Positions 37,901 through 52,117 of a stretch of DNA of 64,000 bases are shown piece by piece. The DNA is from Numida meleagris. Lineage: Eukaryota; Chordata; Aves; Galliformes; Numididae. The notes below the pieces were generated by a model. It was not told the origin of the DNA. It searched no databases and saw nothing but the letters and a program-made list of their open reading frames with translations. The stretch is taken from assembly GCF_002078875.1 (NCBI RefSeq), contig NC_034410.1:79329104-79393103 (forward strand), in the 5' to 3' direction. The first letter of the stretch is position 1; each line of letters starts with the position of its first letter. The translations under genes and the position numbers were made by a program.

Positions 37901-39740
37901 GGGGGAAAAAGGCCACATGAACAGAATTCAAATTGGTAAAAATTCAGTAGTGAGAGGAATGGAGAAGGGGATGAAAATACAGATTTGTGAGCAAGTAATA
38001 ACTTTCTGTGGTAAAAAATAAATGCAAAGAAGTACATGCAATGAAGCAGAATGGAAGAAAATAATCAATGAAACATCTTAAAACCAACCAAGAGACATCT
38101 AAAAACCAGTGACAGACCTAAAGGAAAAGTGCATTTAAAATACAAAGGAAAATTCACATGGACTCTAACATCCATTTAAATTTCAGTACAGAACAGAGAC
38201 AAAAATATCATAGCAGAAGTGGAAAAAAAAAAAAAGGAAAGAACATTTGAAGAGAGTCTGTTTACACTTGGCCATAGGAAGGCCATTAATAAATCTACTG
38301 AGAACAATCTTGGAAGAATTAAGACAGAAAAAGCCAAATTTTTCTAAGTCTGAAAAGGCTGATTACTCCTTTTCACTTACACTTTTGCATTATTTAAAAA
38401 TAGATGAGCTCAACTGAATAGTGTAGCACAACCAAGCCAAAAACCCAAATCTGTCTTTATTAAGGCTTTGGCAACAGACTTCAGGAAACAGAGTTCAAAA
38501 TGTCAAAGACCAACAGCAGTAAAAAAGACATTTTCATAATTTCCACTGGTGTTAAGCATTCATCAATCATAAATAACCACAGAAAGGATCAGAGATCTTG
38601 AGCAAAATTCATTCATCATTGCTGTAAGAAGTAATTTTTTCTAGGCTTCGTCATTCTTTGAAATCAATCAGTCAATATGCTCAGTCTATGGAAGACATGA
38701 GTTGCCATATTTGTGATATATATCTTTATGAAATGCAAAATATTTTGAAAAACCACTGAAAAGAACTTTCACTGCAATAAATTCTTTTAACATATAGGAA
38801 CTATCAGGCCACTGGAGTTGAACATCTTCAATATATTTTCATTGTAGATGTTCTAATATGTACTGGAGAAGGACTTCACTTGAAACGTAAAATTTTAAAA
38901 ACACCTGCTCTAATTCCTGTATAGCCAATTCTTATGGAGATCAAAAATATGAATAAATCCTGGCATAATTTTTTTGTGTAGTTATTCGTTTAGTTTCGAA
39001 GAAATAATTTCTGGTTCTATTAAAAGTGTTTTTATTCCAGCTACATTAAAGTGTTCCCCCTGCGTTTTAGTGGAAGTGGTGTCCTCCAGGAAATTTTCCA
39101 GAGACAAAGAACATTAACAACCGATTCTCATCATCTTTCAGTGACTGCTGAGCTTCTGGCACACATAACTTTTGGCCTGTGAAAATTTCATCCTGCTAAA
39201 AACAGTACAATTGTTGATGAGTGGAAAAAAAAAATTGTACTGATATTCAAAGGCAAATTTTCACTGAGATCTGCAGAACTTTTCTAAAGTCAAAAAAGCT
39301 GCTCTGATTTACTCAAGCTCAGGGAACTGGCTTCCACTTCCAGTCCCTATAATCCAATTCCCACACAAATACTTGGTTAATTTAGAATGAAGTTGTGCAA
39401 CTACTTTTCCCTTTGAAGTCCATGGTAACTGTCTGTGTTCAGCTACAGAGAGACAAATAAAATCACCCAACTGTCAAAGCAAATTTTCAAGAAAGAAGCT
39501 TTCAAAATTTTTAATGATAAAACTGCCAAAAAAGTATTACTGAAAAATGATATAACCTCCAAAGATATTAAAACTTAAATTAGTAGAACAGAACAGCTTC
39601 AGAACTCTGAAATTAGTGCAAATCATAAAACAAATGCTAATTACAGAGTCACAAAGAGGACTCAAGTCAACAGTCAGGAATTATACCATTTCAATTAGCT
39701 CTTTCAAATGACTGTATGTGTGCCAGTGCACATATAACCC

Positions 39741-39770
39741 ATGTGTGTATATACACGTATATATATATAC
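39741..39770. repeat. TG/TA microsatellite with palindrome
   Basis: Contains the 12-base palindrome gtgtatatacac at 39745-39756, followed directly by an alternating TA run (39757-39770). Confidence 0.88.
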
Positions 39771-40175
39771 TTACATAGGTATGTACAGACACATTTTATT
39801 GCTTGAATAAGCTCTTTCAGATGTCTTTATACATGCTTATGTGTGTATGCACAAATATTTGGGCACAAAGAGCACAACATCCTGATTCTTAGACCCTAAG
39901 TGGAAGCCTAAACCAGTCCCCAAACCATATCTACAGTTTCCATGCTAAGCATTTCTGGCAACAAATAATGGCACCAAAGCAGACCAGACCTTTAAGACAA
40001 AGACAAAAACCAATGCACACACATTGTGCTCATAGCTTAATGCTCACATATTGATGGCAACGAATCATTTTGATTTATAACAGCTGAACATCATGACCAA
40101 TAATGGTGGTCAGGAACAGTACAAGGGTGAGGAGAAGGTGCAGAGAAAACATTTTCTTGTTGGACAATGGATAGA

Positions 40176-40195
40176 GCACATCCAGGTGGATGTGC
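40176..40195. repeat. 8-base-pair inverted repeat
   Basis: gcacatcc and ggatgtgc around the 4-base loop aggt, in the 21 kb intron. Confidence 0.85.
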
Positions 40196-42184
40196 ACATC
40201 TGCCTTTTGTTTCATAATGATAGAGATGAACACCTACAGAAGTTAAGCTTGTTCCATTAGAGATGAAACATTTCAGTAGAAAATACATGTACTCTGAAAA
40301 AGTCACAAGAAATTTCATTTCAGGATCAGAAGAGATTCTGGTCCAAAACTTCCCTTCTAATCTGATGCATTCTCTAGAAGCTATTCCTCTTGGAGAATAA
40401 TCAATATGCTAAACATGCTGGCAAAAAAACATGCAAATTCTGTAATGGGGCAAAGAAGAGCACTTTAAGACAAAGAAGCAGATTCACCTTTGAATTTTCT
40501 GAGAATTTTATTCCAACACGAGTTCAAATACTTTTGGCCTTTTTTTTCACTGTTAAGAGTTTAAACTCTTCTAATATGCCAGTCCACTTTCCAAATAAAA
40601 GTCAAGCCAGAATACCAGATATGGCAAAGTGATTGGAAATTCTGCTGTTCCAGAATTCAAGCTACTTTATCCTTTTCCACTTATCTACTTTATGTACATC
40701 ATTTCATATTTTTATTTTCCTTTGCAGCATATTACAGCCAACTGAGTTTCTCCCAGTCTAAAAATTCAGTACAATTTTCCTTAGGACACCAGAGTGTGAT
40801 TTCTGATATTTGTACAAGAATAAATTTCTCACTGCACATAGCTTTGTTTCGTATGTGGACTTTGTGTGAAATTCTATGAAATCAGAGAGCTCTGCTTCAT
40901 ATACTCACACCGACAGGAGTATTCCAAGCCATCGGTATCCATTCCCCATTGAGGAGCTACGGCAGATTTTTTTTCAATCTCAGCTCTAAATTTAGGTGAA
41001 ACTTAGGTTAAAAACTGTGAAAACAGACACAACACATACCTGCTTTCAACACTATACTTTCAACAGCACAATAACTTCTGAAAAAGGGGAAGCAGTACTG
41101 AGAACTGTGCTTACTTTTCTGGGCATGCACTTCAGATAGCAAAAAAAACCTTGCTTTTGCAACGAATTATTGGTTGATGAAATCCACTCCTTACTTTGCC
41201 ACTGTTTGCAATTCATCTTCTACAAGACTTAACATGTTTACTTTGGGGTTTTCTCCCTCCCCAGTCTGAAAATGCTCTACAAGCAACTTCGAGGACTTTA
41301 TCTGTGCCAACTGTTCATCAAGGAACTAAGTTCATATATTTTCAAAGATGACAGTGGAAGTGCCAGCAGAACTTTCTCCTTACAAAAGAGAACCTCAAAT
41401 AGTATGAGGAAGAGCGATTTTAAAATGGCCTAGCATAGATAATGGCTAACAGCTTACAAAGGACGTGGTCCAAAGCCAGCTGAAGCCAGTGAGAATTTTT
41501 CCATTGGTTCCAGTGAGTTCTGTATCAAGTCTCCAATGGACACTCTGACTTTATGATGCCAAAAGATAGCAACAATGTGCTCTAAGCTATGTTGTCACTT
41601 CTCCAGGAAATCTTTTTCTTCAGTATAGCTCTGAATCCAATGACAATCATAACAATGCTAGCACAGCTCTGATTTTTTAAACACAAATTTTGGCTTCAGA
41701 TATCGATACTTTAATCTCTATTGTAAAAGAAATGTAGAAATTAAAGTACTTTCCAAAAATACACACAACAAATAGGTAAAGGGTTGTATTAGAAGGGTTA
41801 TCTAAACACATGAACAAAAACCACAAGAAAACAGCACACACACCAGTAGACAGCCTAGTTGTGTAACTATTTGGAGAGGATTTTAAAGAACGAACTGTAA
41901 CCACTCCTAGCCCCCCACCCCAGATGATGTTAAGTGGTGTATGGAACAAATGACTACAAAGCTAATAGACCCTACATCACTTTTCACCTTCAGCATGATG
42001 CTTTACTACGATTTCATATTCAGCCACAAGAAATCAGAAGTAGAATGATATATTAAGACAGTTCAGAATCCAGAGCAAAAGCACAGCAAAGTCTTGTAGT
42101 CTTGTCTTTTGGACATACACAGTAGGAACTTTTTTTCTTTAATTCAACTGGTTGCATAGAATATGTTCTCCCCCAATTTTTTAT

Positions 42185-42201
42185 TTTTTTTTTGGGGGGG
42201 G
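42185..42201 (+). repeat. T9G8 homopolymer junction
   Basis: Nine T followed directly by eight G, preceded by further T-rich sequence. Confidence 0.92.
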
Positions 42202-45200
42202 TGCAACTTTTGGCAAGTTGCTTTTAATTAACCACTTGTTAATGACTCTGACTTCTCCAATTGTCAGTATTTTTGGTTGATATTGTCTTTCTGGCCTATA
42301 ACCCTTAAACTAGAACAAGGACCTTGTTTAACATTTGTTAAATTTAGACGGCGCCACAAACCAGTATTACCCCCCTCCTGCCCCTGCTGCACTAATCTCC
42401 CATGCCAGCTGCTCAAATGTTTACATTTGAAGGGCTTTCTCTGTTTGTGCAGAAACGGTCTCTGCACAGTATCTCTCATCTGTACATTTGCCAGAATTAA
42501 GGCAAGAAAAGCCTTGCTGCTGGAATTCTTGATTAATAAATAGTCTTAAATGTTTCTTCTGCCCTTCCCTCTTCTGTCAGATCCACTGCCATTACGTTTT
42601 TACAAGGCAAAACTCCACAGTGCACTTTATTGGCCTGACTCTTGTCCTGTGCAAACAACTGTAAATCAGAGCAAACTCCATTTAGAGCCTCTGAAATTAC
42701 ACCATCTCTGTGCTGAAATTGAGATGTGTACCTGAACAGTTGCTGGGACAGAAAGAAGAAACTGTTATAATCAGAGGAAAGGAAAAAAATTAAGAATATT
42801 AACAGTCATAAATCTAGTGGTAATCTCTCCATCCTTCTGTGCCGGTATGCTTAAGAGTGCCTGCTCAGCTCATGTCCCAAACATTAGTTCCACCTGGCTC
42901 TCACCAGGTCAGCGAGGAACTGAAGCAGCAAGAACTCCAACAGGTGCTCAGCATGACACAAAGAGTGTCAGTGGGTCCACCTCCTATGCCTACAGACAGT
43001 CATCACTTTAAGAACTCTCTAAGGTTGTTTTTTGCTATCTGCCTTGTCTTCTTCTGGCCTTCCTTCTTGTGTAAATGACAACAACAAAAACAAAGAAAAA
43101 ATAACTACAAGAAAGAGTATCTACCTGAATTACTAATTCACATTATGTCTTTAGAAAGACTGGCCACTATTTGACAATCTCATTTCCCTTTCCCACTTGC
43201 CTCCCCAAATGCTGCCAAGAACTGAAATGCAATATTAAACACAGGAAAGTAAGAGAAAAAGCAGTGCCTAAAATACTTGCTATCATTTTTGTTAAGCTCA
43301 TGGGAGCATGTAAGTATTGGAGCTGCAAGTAAGAGACCAATAAAACCTAATTTAGCAACTGCTTACTAAAAAAGAAGAACGTGAAACAGCTACATAGACT
43401 ACAGGGATTACGTCTGTCATGGTAGCTAACAGCTGAGTAGCACACACAGTAAAGAGTGTTACACAGTCCTTGCTTCACATACACAACTCCTATTTAAGTT
43501 TAAGGCTGACCTGTAAGGACCGCTTAAAACTTATGTAAATTTGACTTTGCATGACAGAACTAAGCCACAAAGTCCACTTCGGAAAACTCCCCCATCAAAG
43601 TGAAGTGTTTTGTGTCCTGTCAGCAAATGTTGTTTTGCAAATCCTCCCTCATCCGTCATAAGATGTTATTGAGACATATGGTTTCGCACACTACCAAGCA
43701 GCTCAGTTTTGCCAACGAACAATAATGCACAGAACAAATACGTGTGGAAATCATTAGATCATCTAATTAAAATATATGTTATTATTTGCCACTACTTTTA
43801 ATGAAATCGAGTCTTTGCTGTCCACAGAAGAGGCTTGGAAAAGAACCAAATCCCGCACTCATGCCTCAAAAACTCTTTGCAAGAGAAAAGACATTATACC
43901 TTAAGCGATATTGAAAATCTCTACTGTATCTAAAATCTGTATATGCTAACAGGATATTTTAGACCAGTATAATGAATCTAATGAATCTATGGTTACATGG
44001 GATTTAGATTATGCCACTACAAAAACAGGTGTTATTGTGTAAAAAAAATTTCCATTGTGTATTAGCAACATTGAGTCCATGACATACAATTAGCCATTTC
44101 TGATTTCATCTAGTAAAGGGCATTGGCATAAATATACCCTAATCCTTTCATTACAGTAGTTACATTTGGAAAGCTTTAGAAAAAATATTTTGGATATTCA
44201 TCATTAAATCAAACAGAAATGTACTTTGTAATGGAATTAATAATTCCCTGACTCATTCCAAGACCATCCCAAAATTAAACAGAAAAAGCATTTTATGTAG
44301 ACAGAAATATGTGAAATCCCTTTTTAAGTAACTACATCTCTGCTTATCCAGTATTCTTTAAAGGTGGTGCTTTCAACACCACTGCATGCTTGCCAGTTAC
44401 ACTAAGAACAATATGCTGAATAAATTATGACCAAATATGAATTGCAAAGCTATTATACACTATTAAGGGGCTCTGGTAATATTAAATGCCAAGAAAGCAA
44501 AGCCTGAGTGGTTGAGATGTCACTAGAAAAATCTCAAATGGAATTTAAGTTTGCCCGTTTGTTTTTTTTTATGTCCTTTTATTAATGCAAATTAAAAACC
44601 ATTGGCCTTATTAGCTGCTGCTTTATTCTATTTTTTTTTTTTTAAGTGAGTTAACTTCAAAACTTTTCAGTGAAATCAGTAACAAAAGATGAATCAGACA
44701 TAAAAGGATTTTGGGTGGTTAAGGGTGTGTCACAATGTCTTAATTAAACATCCGAGGGAGATATCTGAGCCAATTTACGCCAGCCCAACTAGGTACATCC
44801 ACAGAACACAGAAGGAAGCCATGTAGCCCAGGTTTGGAAGCTCAATTGCCTCATACACCTGGCTAGCCTAACTTACCATGTTCTCGTTAGCTTGGGCCTC
44901 TCCAAGTCACACCTCTCTGTGCTTTCCCTTCAATAAGCCTGACACATATCCTTATGATGTGCTTACTCTCATTTTGGGGCCTGAATTCTGCTTCTGGGCA
45001 TGCTGAGCATGAAACTGCTGAGAACCCATGCTCCAAACCTCCATCAGGATCCAAGAAGTTGGCAAATCTCTGTCCTCATCAGCGAGGGCTTAATCCAGTT
45101 AGGCAAACCTAAGAAACTTGGCTCCACACAACATCTAACTGCTAGAAGACGCAGCTGTTATATTTCTCTCCTATCTTGTCCTCCACATCCATCTACAAGT

Positions 45201-46559
45201 TCAGCAATTCTATATGAATATGGGAAATCCAGGTTCAAAACTCAATTCCAGTTGAGAAGAATTAAACTTCCATCTCTCCAGAGCAGACTGAGATTATTAT
45301 CTGCTCAAACACATGTACGTGACTTTAGGTAGAGGGAGACTGAGACAAGGTCACTCATCTAAGCAGGAGGCATCAGCCATTTGGCTTCTCCAGTTCTAGC
45401 TTCAGCAACTTATTTGTTGGATCTAACATCTGCTTAGCATAAGACATACAAAAACATCTCTGGTGCTGGCACTGGAACGCAGAGCTGCCACCACACTTAA
45501 GTTAATTCGTTGCTGGTCCGAACAGTTAAGCTTGCTCTTGGTCTCTCCTTCTGAGTCACTGAATATTTGGGTATCTTTATGAAAGGATGCTTCCCACATC
45601 AAGAATACCTCACAGCTTTGTTCCAGTCATCTCTAGCCCAGCCAGTATTTTGGTTTACATTACAAAAGAAGAAATAATTCTCTCAATAATAGTCCTGAGA
45701 GAGAGAGATTGGCTGCTGTCTCCAAATGCACAGAAGGGACCCAAATTTTGTTCTTTCACATTTTGGCTAACAATGGCTGGTGGCAGTTTTAGACAGTAAA
45801 AGCCTTAAACTCAAGATTTCATCCTGAGTAGAGGCAGGTAGCAGATGCATAGGTTGGTAAGAGTTTAATGTGGAAAACTTTGTGTATTGACTTCAGTGAC
45901 TGAAAACTCAGTAAATTTGACTCTAATGCTTACATTTGGTGTCCAACATAACTAAAATTACTTCCTTCAAAATACCCTGCAAAGGCCATTGGAGGAACAG
46001 AACTTTCTGAGTTGTTTATTCAAAAGCAGAACTGCAGGGAAAGAATGACATAACTCTAGCTTTTTTGTTTGTTTGTTTTGTTTCTTATTATTTTATGATA
46101 AGAAGGTGAATTGTAGTGATTACATCACAGTGCATTGTGGTGATTTTACTCTCAGTCATGACAGTATGTAAACACAACTTCCAGTGACCACTAACTATGT
46201 GACAGACCTTCTTTTAATAGAGTCTTTCTTGCAGCAAAAAATTATTTAGCAATGTGACTTGTACAAAACCAGTTCTCAGCAGAGGAATGGAGGGAAAAAA
46301 GTCCAGCCTAAATGATTTTGTTTTTTTTTTTTACCAAATGATCTTAAGTCACTACTACGTGGTGAGGGAGGGAGGTAACAAGTGACTCCTGAATGCATAA
46401 AGTTGGCAGTCCGGTGGCTGTACAACCTAAGAAGCACAGCCAGAAGATGGGTCAGCCAACACCTCTCTTCACAAGAGTCTGTTTTCAAGAGCTTGTAAGA
46501 TTATGATGCTTTAACCATAGCTGCTGAGACTTTCCATTCCAGGTGTCTGCCTCTGGCTA

Positions 46560-46586
46560 TTTTTTTTTTTTTTTTTTTTTTTTTTT
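46560..46586 (+). repeat. T27 homopolymer
   Basis: Twenty-seven consecutive T. On the minus strand an AATAAA hexamer lies about 37 bases before the resulting A run, but no gene-like body was found beyond it. Confidence 0.95.
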
Positions 46587-49500
46587 GAGCCAAAGTAGTT
46601 CAGCTGGTTCTGAGAACCAGAATTTTATTTTACACTCCACATTAACTCCAAGGACCTTTTCTTTGAAGAGGTCTAGTAACACCACGCTTTGGAACAAGAA
46701 CTTTAAGGCTGGTGGCAAGCAGCCATTGTTTAAAGCTCTTCTGCTATCACATACTGTGAGGAAAATCTAAAGGTATTATGTTAAATATATGAATGTATCC
46801 ACAACTTATATAACTGAAGACAGTGAGCCCTCTAAGTGCACACCACAAAAGGAGGTGGGAAAAAGCTGCATCTTTTCAGCAGACGTAATTCTTGCTGAGA
46901 AGCACTTGCACAGTCTACCTTTGATCAAAAAATCAAGCGTGTGTAGCTCATCCTGAAGACATTTCTAGAGGTTTTGCAGTATAGATTAGGTGATAAATAC
47001 GTTACAGCCTCTTTAAAAACCTACTCTGTTTTGAAATCTCCATGCGGTCAGATTTTTTTCCAAGTTAAATTTTCATTGTGATAAAGAAAATTACTTCTCC
47101 TGCCCTCAGTGGAGAAGAAGAAAGCAAGGTGATCACAACACATAAGCTGAATGCCAGATACAAGCAAGCTAAATCTAGCAAAGCTCTCCTCCTCAGCAAG
47201 AAAAGTTAAAACAGTTTTTTTTCAGAATATCAACGGATGTAAAAATAGAACTAACAGAAGTTACTAACGTGATTGTGACCCTTACCTGAGATATTTGATA
47301 TTTAATAAATTATTTTTCTTTTAACCATATAAACAGTTGCAGACATGAAATCATTTTTAATTCTGTTATATCTTCCTGAATGTCATGCACCAGCGTCTAA
47401 CGCCACCAGCTTATAGACATCTTTAACAAAAGAATGGTGAGGACAGACCAGTCTGCTGTAATACTTAGATGATCCTCCATACTAATGTTGGGTTTTATAT
47501 TTTACAAACAAAACCACACGAAGCTACGTTTCAGTTGTTTCAAAGCCAGATCACAAGGCTATGTCTTGACAGTGTACTCTAACACTAGCTCTAACTCTGT
47601 TAAATGCTGTAGAATTGTCCTAGGTTTTGACCCTACAAGTACCAATAAATCACCCTCAGAACTGCCAGGAGACCAAGGAACAAGCAAACGAAAACAAGAA
47701 TATAAAGTGAATGCAGCTGTTAGAAATGAAGTATAAAGAAAAGTTGATAGCTACTCACTTCCATTTAGATACATGGACAATATTCTTATTGTTACAGCTC
47801 TGTTACTGCCCTAAACAGTACCTGGCTACGTGAAGTGAAATCCTGAACAGTAGACAAGGTATTCAGTTATTGTTTGACACCTAACATGGTTGAGAAGTAA
47901 TCAAACTTTCAATTATGTTTGCATAACTGTACTTGATCCCTCTCCAACCACTTCTGAACTGGGAAAGTTGTACCATGAATGCTCTAACTCCTGCCAGCTC
48001 TGAGGCATAAAAGTTACAGTACATGAAGACCAAACAAGGCCCTGAAAAGGTGAATAATGTATATATACAAATTCTTCATAGGGAGAATAGCTGTTTCTAT
48101 TGTTTAAAAAGTGAATGCCAAAGTTATGAATGTACTAGAAGTCCTGATGTTTTTTTTTTCCAAACTTTAGGGCACTATCTTTCTTCTGAAAGATAACTTT
48201 CCTTCCTGTATAGAGACTAGAACATAAAGCAAAAAAAAAAACCAAACAAAAACACCTCCCCTGTCCTCCCTCCCAAAAACAAACCATCAACTACCACTAA
48301 AAACAAAACAGAAACAAAACAGAAACAACAACAAAACCCCTATATATATCAAAAATTTCTCTGCTAACTACTTGAAATCTAAAATTACTTTTTTTTCCTG
48401 AATATTTTTGAGCACAAGATATATATAATAATGGCCATGACAGATCCACAAGACAGCAAATTTCCAGATTATCTGCTTCACTGAGGTTCACTGATTCTGT
48501 TATGAGTAAGACATTCAAATACATACCCAAGACTAGATTTTTAAAAAATTTCTTCCTGACAAAAATCTTCTACCGCTGGTCTGCTGAAACCCTGTTTGAA
48601 CTAGACAAACTTCGTGTGTTAAGACTTTGTGCAGAAATTTCAAATCCTCTGATAAATGTCCCTGGATGTACTTTAAATATTTTTTCCCAAGCTGATCTAT
48701 TACATAAACAAATTCCACATCAGAGATACACATCGTTCAGCACTTGGGATGTGTTTTCTCACTCTTGATTTATGAAAACACAAAGGCCTCTAAAATAAAA
48801 ACAGCTAATTTTAGTACTGCGTTCTGAGTATCGGGTTTCATCTTGATCAACTGTTTACTTGAGGACAGTGACACCAAGTGGCAGAGATTACTCACACTCC
48901 CTCTTTCCCTCCCAGCTGTTCTACAATTCCAGGTATGAGACCATATTCAGCATACACACAAAAAAGGAATACAATTAACTGTTCCGCATCTTCCAACTGC
49001 TTTATTTGTATGTTGCATTTATACACAAGTGTGTTTCCATAGTGTTTGACTTGTGAAAAGGTACTCTGGCTCCTCTACTTAGCACAAAATAGTACAGATT
49101 AAAGGAAGAGATTTCTGCTCTATTTGCAATATACCATTAAATTTCAGATCCATTAAATTGTTTCCTGATGTATGTTATAATGGATTGCTGCTTTCTGTGC
49201 ACTGTCATGGACAATTCTTCCATATTTACAGACTCTATAGTGTCGAATTCTTCTTTATTTTTGCTCATACTGTACGTGTTCTTTCACCTCAGCATAGCCA
49301 TTGACTCACATCTTGACTTAGAAAATCTGCTTAGAAAATCATCAACAATTCAAATTATTTTAGATGTATTAATAATTCTAACAATAATTACAAAAATATG
49401 GAAGTGATGATGGTTTGGTTTACAAACAGAGAATATAACTTGTGCTTGAATAAATATCAAAGATCTCATATAGCTTTATTCCATTCCTGCATATTGCCCA

Positions 49501-51708
49501 CTTTTCAAACAACAAAGAAAAAAATAAATATAGAACAGAATTGTTACTTTTTCCACAATTCAGTGCACATTACCAGCATGTAACAGTGAAAAAAGGCTTT
49601 AAACTAAGAATACCAACGCACCTCATCCTGCCCTTAGTTCAGCTGTACTTCATCAGTTGCCTATTTCCATACAGACAAATATGCCAAATGTAATCTTTGA
49701 AAGGCAATACCAAACTATTTTCTTTTCAAAAAACTACTCCGAAACATGAGTTTTGATTCCTGTACTACAATGAAAAATACTTTCAAGATGACCCAAAGCA
49801 GTAAAAGAAAGCAGACTTGAAGAAACCACAGAAAAGAAACCTTCCACTGGATGACACGTAGCTAAAAGATCTACCTTACCTCAGTGAATTTTCTTCTGTG
49901 TAACGAGGTCTAAATGTGTATTTGACATATACATGGCCATGTAAGATACCACTTAGCCTGAGCAAGGATATTCAGTTCCACCAAAGTATATTTATGTTTT
50001 GAGCGATGAGGGGAATAAAGAGTTATAATGATTGAGAGGTCTCAAAGCCAACCGCTAAAACAAACTGTTAAAGTTCTGGAAGTACCTTCATTGGAATTTT
50101 CATGTAAATTTTATCTTAAAATAATACATTGACCTATGCCAACAATCAAACAACCTATGCCAAGTTTATAGGATTTTACACTTTTTTCCATCTAAGATGT
50201 CACAGTTGTTAACATTTTTTCTTGAAGCCCATCTAGTCTGTTTGAAGGATGGGCATTTTATGCTGCTGAGAGGATCAATTAGACTAGTTTTATACATTTT
50301 TTTCAACAAACTCTAACAGAAAAGTGCCAATTTAAATGGAACTATTTCAATATAATAATTTAAGTATGTACTTCTGTCTTGGTAGGATCAGTGCTTATAC
50401 AAACAGAAGTGTCAAGCCAGACGTGAAAGACGCATACGCTGAACAATATCTGTGTTGTTCTTGAAGATTAATAGCTCTTAAAAGGAAAAAAAAAAAAGTA
50501 CTTGTGTAACTGAATACAAAGAACAGTTTTTCTACCTTTTACTCCAAGATACCTTTGCTCTCTAAGCTAGATTGGTAATACTTTTTAAAAGGTATTTTTT
50601 TATTTTTTATTTTTTTTAAAAAAGGCAAAGTTATCGTGTTCTGACAAGACAGGTTTTTTTCATAAATGACAAATGGAAAAAGGTCTTTAATTGTGACTTG
50701 CCCTATCAAATTCCCTACAAAAATTAAGAGATCTCTCTCTTCTGAGAAGGTACTACACACCGGTGTAAAAGACAGTTCAGGGTATTTGAACTACCTTCAT
50801 TATATCCTCTCTTAGAATCCCTTTTCTTCTTACCCCTCCTCTTGTCATAGCTGGGTAATTAAGACACAAATGTATAAAGGCAGTGAAATACAAACCACAA
50901 GCAGGTTTTATTTTTGGAGAACTCATGAAGTTTTTTCTATACTTTTATCTCATATATTTCAGTTACCAACGTGATCTTCTATTAGAATTTTATATTAATA
51001 GAAAACTTAATAAAAGGTTATAGTTCCTTCATACAGCACCATCCAAATTCTCATTGTCATATGCAGCTTTCTTAATTCTGTATTCTTTCATTATGAAGGT
51101 TTCAAAGATTTGAAGTGTTTCTTAATCTCACAAACAAAGATTTCTCCATTTTTCCCCCTTCTGATTTCCTTTATATGATCCTTTTAATTTGGGTTCTGTT
51201 CTTTCGCTCCTGCTCCACTGTCTCCACAATTTTCTGTACTTCTCTTTGACTCCTGATTTGCATATTTTGTGGACCAGCTACTTATTTTCCAAATCTTTGT
51301 TTGTGAAATGGGGATTCAGAGCTGAGCCACACATTTCAGGCTTCTATTATGTCAACCAGTGTGGTCTTCTCCAGGTTTTGAAAATATAAGGAGCCAAGTA
51401 ATTAAAAAAGCAACAAAAATACATCCAATTCATTATGATTACATATCCATCAGAACAGCTTTACAAGAATATTTAGGATTCACACTTCCTAACTAGACAA
51501 CTAAATCCTGGTTATTTAATAGTCTGTCAGGAACTTAAAAACCTTTCTAAATGTGGCTCATAGTATTTTAGTACCTCAAAACCTACTGAAGTACATAACA
51601 AAAACCCTTAAGTTATTAGCAGAGTTTTAAAACGAAAGTAGTCTCCATCCAGAAGTTACTTGAGAAACAACTGGAATGCTGCCGTGCAAAAAGTAGACAT
51701 GTAAAAGG

Positions 51709-51710
<2 letters not shown>

Positions 51711-51742
<32 letters not shown>
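51711..51742 (+). repeat. A32 homopolymer
   Basis: Thirty-two consecutive A, about 375 bases downstream (in transcript order) of the 84-base cassette exon, giving a U-run in the COBL pre-mRNA. No AATAAA precedes it on the plus strand. Confidence 0.95.
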
Positions 51743-51744
<2 letters not shown>

Positions 51745-52117
51745 TGTGGTTCTGTAGAAAAAAAAACATACAAAACAACAATGAAAGCCAACCCTAGAAG
51801 TCACTGATAAGGCAGTACTCTCATCATCTTGCAGGCACAACACCTGCATCCTTGGTTAAACCACTTTTTGCTCACAACTGCCTAGAATGTAACTTTGAAA
51901 GAAACCTGTTTGATGGCTAAGCTAGCTAGAGTTTAATTGAAGAAAGTGCACTGCATTTTAAGATGTGAACGGTGGACCGAGGTAGCTAAGCTAGGAGGAA
52001 GTAGGTTGCGTCTACTTCTACTTGGCTAAGCACAGGGAACAGCAGCGGGTTCTGGTTATTCAAATTGCTGGATCTAACAGGAATGCAGTAACATCTACAA
52101 GCTACACAAGTACTTAC

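Larger units (their letters stand above)
30837..52117 (-). other. COBL: COBL 21 kb intron
   Basis: An intron of 21,281 bases upstream of the first KRRAP exon. Unlike the next intron, it has no CR1 or DNA transposon that I can recognise. It contains long homopolymer runs (T25 at 34941, T27 at 46560, A32 at 51711), a T9G8 junction at 42185, a short TA microsatellite near 39757 and a purine-rich stretch at about 37320-38250. No minus-strand exon with paired splice sites was convincing. Confidence 0.8.

Noticed and set aside
37647..38021. 124-codon plus-strand open frame
   Set aside because: Explained by the purine-rich composition, which avoids some stop codons; lysine- and glutamate-rich without motifs.
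51711..51742. A32 run as the tail of a retrocopy
   Set aside because: No polyadenylation signal and no gene-like body precede it on the plus strand; a simple homopolymer is the better reading.
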